Assembly (NCBI GenBank): GCA_965371855.1
Contig: CBDUZZ010000025.1
Span: 1 to 60,099, forward strand
DNA length: 60,099 bases
Reading direction: 5' to 3'
From: JAADEM01 sp965371855
Lineage (GTDB): Bacteria; Bacteroidota; Bacteroidia; Bacteroidales; Marinilabiliaceae
Part shown: one piece after another, positions 55,683 through 60,099 of the stretch
How the letters are laid out: every line of letters begins with the position of its first letter
Position numbering within the stretch: the first letter of the stretch is position 1
Translations under genes and position numbers: made by a program
The notes under the pieces: model-generated
What the model was told of the DNA's origin: nothing
Database searches by the model: none
Seen by the model: the letters and a program-made list of their open reading frames with translations, nothing else

Positions 55683-57685
55683 TGTTGTAGCAAATTTAGT
55701 AAATCATCTTCTGAAATTTTCGTAATTCCTAATTTTTCAGCTTTTACAAGTTTTACAGGACCTATTTTATCCCCTGCTACAAGATAATCAGTTTTTAATG
55801 ATATTGATGAAGTATTCTTCCCTCCGTTTTTTTCAATTAACTGTTTTAGCTCATCCCTGCTGTGTTTAGCAAATGTACCACTAATAACAAATGATTTATT
55901 TGCAAGAATATCAGAATGACTCTCAACTTCTTCTTCTGATAACTCAAACTGCAAACCTGCCTTTTTCAATTTCTCTATAATCTTACTATTTCTATCTTCG
56001 GCAAAATATTCAATTACACTATTGGCAATTCGTTCACCAATCTCATCTACATCTATCAATTCTTCCAAAGTTGCCTGTTCTAATCTTTCAATACTTTTGA
56101 AAGCCATTGCCAGCTTTTTGGCTACTGTTTCCCCTACAAACCTTATGCCTAATGCGAACAAAACTCTCGGAAAAGGAACTTTTTTTGATTCCTCAATACT
56201 TTTAATAATGTTCCTTGCCGACTTATCTCCTAGCCGTTCAAGCGGAGTTAACTGCATTGGATGTATTTCATACAGGTCAGAAATATAATGCAATAAATTC
56301 ACATTGTAAAGCAAGTCAATCGTTTCAGCACCGAGTCCGTCAATGTTCATTGCTTTACGACTGATGAAGTGCTCAATACGACCTTTCACCTGTGGAGGAC
56401 ACGACTGTGTGTTAGGACAGTAAAATGCAGCCTCGCCCTCTTCTCTTTTCAGCTCTGTACCACACTCGGGGCAATGTGTACTAAACTCCACATATTTAGC
56501 ATCCGGTATTCTGGAAGCCATATCAACCTTTACAATCTTAGGTATTATCTCCCCACCCTTTTCAACATAAACCATATCGTTAAGATGCAGATCAAGTGAG
56601 CGGATATAATCAGCATTATGCAAAGAAGCACGTTTAACAATAGTACCTGCAAGCTGAACAGGCTCAAGGTTAGCAACAGGAGTAACTGCACCTGTCCTGC
56701 CCACCTGAAAATCCACAGACAGCAATCTGGTATATCCCTGCTCTGCCTTAAATTTATATGAAATAGCCCAGCGAGGGTTCTTTGCAGTGAATCCAAGCCT
56801 TTTCTGTTGGTTAAGATCATTGACTTTAAACACGATACCATCAATATCGTATGGGAGGTTATGCCTTGCCTCATCCCAGTAATGGATAAAATCAAAAATA
56901 TCATCGAGTCCCTTACAAATATTGTACTCCTTAGGGATCTTAAATCCCCAGCTTCGGGCACTTTCAAGATTTTCGGCATGTTTATCTGATGGCAGCTCCT
57001 CACCAAGCAGGTAGTACAAGAAACAGTCGAGAGGCCGTTTTGCAACTTGTTTGCTATTTTGTAGTTTTAGTGAGCCGGATGCTGTGTTTCTGGGATTTGA
57101 ATAGAGCTCTTCTCCTGCTTCGGCACGCTCCCTGTTCATTGCTTTGAACCCTTCATGCGGAATATAAATCTCTCCCCTTATCTCAAACTCCGCCGGAAAA
57201 TCACCATTCAGTTTAAGAGGAATACTCTTAATCGTTTTCACATTGGCAGTTACATCATCACCCTGCACACCGTCACCACGTGTAACTCCTCTTACCAGCT
57301 CACCGTTTTCATATGTTAATCCAATAGCAGTACCATCATATTTCAACTCACAAACAATTTCAAAAGGCTCATCAAGTGATTTAACAACCCTATTGTAAAA
57401 ATCTGTTATCTCCCCTTCGGTATATGTATTACCGAGTGATAGCATCTGATATTTATGCCTGACCTGTTTAAACTCTATATTTATATCACTCCCAACTCTC
57501 TGGGTAGGACTATTAGAATCAAAAAAACCTGGATATTCTTTCTCAAGCTTAATCAGTTTATTCATCAACTGATCAAACTCAAAATCACTTAATACGGGAG
57601 AGTTAAGCACATAGTAACGATAATTATGCTGATTTAATTCTTCACGTAACTGTTCAATTTCATGCGCAATATCTGCATTGCTCAT
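55679..57685 (-). CDS. ligA: NAD-dependent DNA ligase LigA
   Basis: A 668-residue NAD-dependent DNA ligase for Okazaki fragment joining and repair. The order is complete: Ia domain (about 1-70), nucleotidyl transferase domain with active-site Lys115 in CELKYDGTAIG, OB-fold, a zinc finger with CPECGTELKREEGE and FYCPNTQSCPPQ (about 400-430), helix-hairpin-helix region and a C-terminal BRCT domain (about 590-668; SFVISGTFAKHSRDELKQLI). Length is typical. A -7 element lies 26 bases upstream of the ATG. DUF6913, LpoB-like and COG3014 genes follow on the same strand. Confidence 0.97.
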   Translation of the reverse strand: MSNADIAHEIEQLREELNQHNYRYYVLNSPVLSDFEFDQLMNKLIKLEKEYPGFFDSNSPTQRVGSDINIEFKQVRHKYQMLSLGNTYTEGEITDFYNRVVKSLDEPFEIVCELKYDGTAIGLTYENGELVRGVTRGDGVQGDDVTANVKTIKSIPLKLNGDFPAEFEIRGEIYIPHEGFKAMNRERAEAGEELYSNPRNTASGSLKLQNSKQVAKRPLDCFLYYLLGEELPSDKHAENLESARSWGFKIPKEYNICKGLDDIFDFIHYWDEARHNLPYDIDGIVFKVNDLNQQKRLGFTAKNPRWAISYKFKAEQGYTRLLSVDFQVGRTGAVTPVANLEPVQLAGTIVKRASLHNADYIRSLDLHLNDMVYVEKGGEIIPKIVKVDMASRIPDAKYVEFSTHCPECGTELKREEGEAAFYCPNTQSCPPQVKGRIEHFISRKAMNIDGLGAETIDLLYNVNLLHYISDLYEIHPMQLTPLERLGDKSARNIIKSIEESKKVPFPRVLFALGIRFVGETVAKKLAMAFKSIERLEQATLEELIDVDEIGERIANSVIEYFAEDRNSKIIEKLKKAGLQFELSEEEVESHSDILANKSFVISGTFAKHSRDELKQLIEKNGGKNTSSISLKTDYLVAGDKIGPVKLVKAEKLGITKISEDDLLNLLQQ

Positions 57686-57711
57686 AGCATAGATTTAGAT
57701 ATGTTTATAAG

Positions 57712-57719
57712 CAAAAATA
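57712..57719 (-). promoter_or_regulatory. -7 promoter element of ligA
   Basis: The minus strand reads TATTTTTG, an exact TAnnTTTG match, 26 bases before the ligA ATG. The -33 is not clear. Confidence 0.55.
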
Positions 57720-57875
57720 CAACTTTCATTGTAATAACCTACATAATATTTGTCAGTTAATTTACAGTGATTAATATCTACTATTTCTGTAGATATTTGA
57801 CAATTGAAATAAACTAATTTTTAAAGTATCGTCACTAATCTTCAATAAAACAATTATCTTTATAAGAGTGCAATT

Positions 57876-57903
57876 AAGGCAAAAGGTGTAAGGCACAAGG
57901 AAT
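57876..57903. repeat. Heptad repeat (aaggcac-like)
   Basis: Four heptads, aaggcaa, aaggtgt, aaggcac and aaggaat, are found in the spacer upstream of ligA. Confidence 0.75.
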
Positions 57904-57979
57904 TATTGACACACAGGCGGGATAATTATATAGCCACGAATGCCTGCATGATCGGCAAACAGGCACGAATAAAAAAAAC

Positions 57980-58003
57980 ACTCAGTGTCTCAGCGCCTCT
58001 GTG
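57980..58003 (-). repeat. Octad repeat (cacagagg family, inverted)
   Basis: Read on the minus strand the octads are cacagagg, cgctgaga and cactgagt, the same family as at 14818-14841, 43 kb away. Confidence 0.8.
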
Positions 58004-58035
58004 TTAGTCATTTACAAAATCATAATCACATGAAA

Positions 58036-58695
58036 TCAATACTTATAAACCAAATCATCCAACAAGTATTCAACATTATTAAACTGTTTACCTCTGAAAT
58101 GAATATTTATTTCTGATTTTTCTAAATCACGTAAACTATTAAGTTTAAAACTTATATATCCGGTATAAGTCTGACTGGCAATGTCATCATTATCATCGTG
58201 ACGAAATGTAAGCAAGATGAAACTATCATCAGATTGTTCCTGTTCATCATAGGTAAGATTGAAATAATGATCTTTGTTTCCTGCATAAAAGGTAAAATAT
58301 ACCGTTAAGTAATCCTGAGTAATCCAAACATCATGAAACTCTACCGGAGAACTTCCAAGAGTATCCCTATTTGCATCGTTAATAGTAATTATCTCTTTTG
58401 TAAATGATTCCTCAATTTCGTCAACATACACCCAATAATCAAAATCCTGATCTCCACCGGCAGGTTTCAGTATTGAATATTTTACAATAACTCTTAAGTT
58501 ATCATCAAATTCCAGATCAACAGGCAGAGTTTCTGTCATAAGTTTTACACCGGCATCGGTTGTGATAAGATAAGAGCTCCCTGCATGATTAATCACCCCT
58601 AAATCATAATACTTGTCTTCTGTATCATCATTATGGTCAATACAACCAACAAAACCAATTAACACGAGTAATAAGATATTTTTCATACTATTCAT
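58036..58695 (-). CDS. NigD-like lipoprotein
   Basis: A lipoprotein of 219 residues with lipobox FVGC, fitting the NigD-like family of Bacteroidota (N-terminal OB-like and C-terminal beta-sandwich). Visible stretches are DLGVINHAGSSYLITTDAGVKL, DDNLRVIVKYSIL, DYWVYVDEIEESF and YISFKLNSLRDLE. NigD was named from a bacteriocin-linked cluster in Bacteroides; a general role is not known. Two close starts (58695 and 58686) both give a good signal peptide; a longer frame to 58761 adds an unlikely leader. It is the last of three lipoprotein genes on this strand. Confidence 0.8.
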   Translation of the reverse strand: MNSMKNILLLVLIGFVGCIDHNDDTEDKYYDLGVINHAGSSYLITTDAGVKLMTETLPVDLEFDDNLRVIVKYSILKPAGGDQDFDYWVYVDEIEESFTKEIITINDANRDTLGSSPVEFHDVWITQDYLTVYFTFYAGNKDHYFNLTYDEQEQSDDSFILLTFRHDDNDDIASQTYTGYISFKLNSLRDLEKSEINIHFRGKQFNNVEYLLDDLVYKY

Positions 58696-58818
58696 ATTTA
58701 CTATTTCTTTACAGATGCAAAATTTAACATTTGGTTGCGTTAAAACAAAAAAACTATTCAAAAAAAAATGAATAGTCTTTAAACTTTTTATATTTTCAGT
58801 TATAATTATTATTCATTA

Positions 58819-59376
58819 CTACTTACCCATATAAGTAATATTTACTTCCATAACTCTGGACACATAGTCATTACCACCAATTGTAGAAGGAAATAACATA
58901 CGGCTTTTCGCAGGTTTCTCAAGAGTACCGGCACACATATAACGTATGCCAAGATCCAGACCAACATATATGCCGCGATTCGGATCAGGTTTACCAACAT
59001 AATAAACAATTGGATCTGCAGAGAATACAATACTCCTAAATTTAGCCAGATATGGTTCTTTCGCACCTACCGAATCTAAAATATAATACATTGAATATCT
59101 AATCCCCACCTTCTTGCTCAATTGAACAGTATCTCCGGTGCCCTTTTCAAGTTCAAAATAGACTAACCCACTTGCATCACTGGAATCAATAACCATGTCT
59201 GCTTCATCAAACCACCCTTTATATGTTTCTGTCTCTTTAAATCTTTCTAAAATAGCCATCTCCTCAGCATACAATTCACTTGGACTTTTAATATTATCTT
59301 TTTTACATGATGTAAACAGAGTAATACTCAAAAGCAAGGTAAATATTATTGTTTGAAATATTGTTTTAATATTCAT
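58819..59376 (-). CDS. DUF4827-like lipoprotein (FKBP-like layout)
   Basis: A 185-residue lipoprotein with lipobox FTSC (Cys24). The part from SGLVYFELEKGTGDTVQLSK through KVGIRYSMYYILDS to the end VMEVNITYMGK follows the same strand order as the FKBP domain of the upstream gene, but the substrate-pocket segment of FKBP (LPPYLAHG in the neighbour) is not kept. It matches what I know of the DUF4827 family. It lies 50 bases after the FKBP gene and 123 before the NigD-like gene. Confidence 0.7.
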   Translation of the reverse strand: MNIKTIFQTIIFTLLLSITLFTSCKKDNIKSPSELYAEEMAILERFKETETYKGWFDEADMVIDSSDASGLVYFELEKGTGDTVQLSKKVGIRYSMYYILDSVGAKEPYLAKFRSIVFSADPIVYYVGKPDPNRGIYVGLDLGIRYMCAGTLEKPAKSRMLFPSTIGGNDYVSRVMEVNITYMGK

Positions 59377-59426
59377 ATTTAATTATTTATTTAATTTCCG
59401 TTTCAGGACAGCAAAGAAAATCATTT

Positions 59427-59951
59427 TTACTTAATACTCAAAACCTCTACATCATAAACAATTGATGAACGTGCAGGAATCTTATTATCATCACCTAACA
59501 AACCGTGTGCCAAATAAGGAGGTAGAATAAAAAGTGCTTTAGCACCTTTGTTAAGCATTAATACTCCCTCTTCAAGCCCTGATTCAACGCCACCATGCCC
59601 AACTTCAAATATTTTCAACCCCTCTTCGTCAGAAGTGTAACACACAGTACCATCTAACAATGACACGCTATATTTTAAAGTAATTATTTGTCTTTTCTTT
59701 ATATTTGGCCCCTCTCCTCTTTTTTTAATCATATACCACAATCCTGTTTCTGTTATTTTCACTTTTACCCCCAAAGAATCAACATACTTCTTAATTTCTA
59801 TTACATCCCTGTCTACAAGTTTCTTATTGACGTTCATTAATGTTTCCTGCGACACATAAGACCTGCGCTTGTTCCTATCTGTATCCTTACAGGCAACCAA
59901 TAAAAACAGCACAAAAAATAAAAACCATGTATATTTAATAATATTGCTCAT
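59427..59951 (-). CDS. FKBP-type peptidyl-prolyl isomerase lipoprotein
   Basis: A 174-residue lipoprotein with lipobox LVAC (Cys21). The FKBP domain covers about 65-174: ETGLWYMIKKRGEGPNIKK, ITLKYSVSLLDGTVCYTSDE, FEVGHGGVESGLEEGVLML, KALFILPPYLAHGLLGDDN and IPARSSIVYDVEVLSI. It should fold periplasmic or surface proteins by proline isomerisation. It resembles GldI-type FKBP lipoproteins of Bacteroidota, but gliding genes are not adjacent. It heads the lipoprotein trio. Confidence 0.87.
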   Translation of the reverse strand: MSNIIKYTWFLFFVLFLLVACKDTDRNKRRSYVSQETLMNVNKKLVDRDVIEIKKYVDSLGVKVKITETGLWYMIKKRGEGPNIKKRQIITLKYSVSLLDGTVCYTSDEEGLKIFEVGHGGVESGLEEGVLMLNKGAKALFILPPYLAHGLLGDDNKIPARSSIVYDVEVLSIK

Positions 59952-60099
59952 TTTTGATGTTTGATTATCTGGTTATTGCTATTTAGTTTCTCAGACACTA
60001 TTTAATATATTTCTTAAATCAACAAATCTACGAATCATAATTTCACCCACCCCTAACCCCTCCGAGGAGTAATGGCACTAACATAAGTCATTAATTATT

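Larger units (their letters stand above)
57720..58035. other. Repeat-bearing spacer between ligA and the NigD-like gene
   Basis: No gene is visible in this stretch of about 316 bases. It holds a heptad repeat (57876-57903), a cacgaat direct repeat flanking a small hairpin (gcctg...caggc, about 57945-57969), and an inverted copy of the cacagagg octads (57980-58003). Confidence 0.6.

Noticed and set aside
56545..57045. 166-codon frame inside ligA on the same strand
   Set aside because: Out-of-frame shadow of a complete, conserved ligA.

Overview
The window is a chromosomal segment of an AT-rich member of the Bacteroidota, most likely a Bacteroidales/Marinilabiliales-type fermenter. The evidence is a SusC/SusD pair with a hybrid two-component regulator, two proteins with type IX secretion (T9SS) C-terminal sorting domains, many lipoproteins with short lipoboxes, Bacteroidota-type -7 promoter elements (TAnnTTTG), a ZapA-RNase Y neighbourhood and tRNA genes without encoded CCA. 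There is no transposase, integrase, phage gene or CRISPR array.

Layout. 1-5000: tRNA thiouridylase (MnmA), secreted C1 peptidase, TrmO, a dead beta-mannosidase fragment and an RsmI-like methyltransferase. 5000-9100: a coiled-coil lipoprotein, a CarboxypepD_reg-like exported protein, an unusual GH16-fold protein with a repeat-rich N-terminus and a broken active site, then tRNA-Leu(GAG) and tRNA-Gly(GCC). 9200-14900: two radical SAM proteins (YhcC-like, YgiQ), an ABM-domain protein, and the cell division/RNA decay group (coiled-coil protein, ZapA, RNase Y). 14900-26700: SLC13-type transporter, TonB-dependent receptor, DUF4097-like protein, Xaa-Pro aminopeptidase, TlpA-like thioredoxin, DUF4465 lipoprotein and a T9SS trypsin-like protease.

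26850-33550 is a six-gene acid-forming operon on the minus strand, in transcription order pta, ackA, hbd-like, second ackA, ptb, buk. It should convert acetyl-CoA and butyryl-CoA (or related acyl-CoAs) to acids with ATP formation. Its dehydrogenase-like member has lost conserved active-site positions. 33800-37180 holds a TPR protein, a TPR/CsgG-like lipoprotein and an LPP20 lipoprotein.

37500-52000 is a complete polysaccharide utilisation locus: two GH123-family (beta-N-acetylgalactosaminidase-like) enzymes, one a lipoprotein and one a T9SS cargo, a hybrid two-component sensor/regulator, a lipoprotein of two bacterial Ig-like and two GEVED-like domains, SusC and SusD. It probably targets a GalNAc-containing glycan. 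52200-60099 (all minus) has a TonB-CTD/plug-motif fusion, a COG3014-LpoB lipoprotein pair behind ligA and a DUF6913 gene, and a lipoprotein trio (FKBP isomerase, DUF4827-like, NigD-like).

A cross-cutting feature is that at least a dozen intergenic spacers contain short degenerate tandem repeats of period 7 or 8, each with its own unit sequence, often touching a stop or start codon. Two other intergenic elements are GC-rich 15-bp palindromes that differ by compensatory base changes. These repeats, the inactive GH16-fold protein, the GEVED lipoprotein of the PUL and the duplicated acetate kinase operon are the items most worth a second look.
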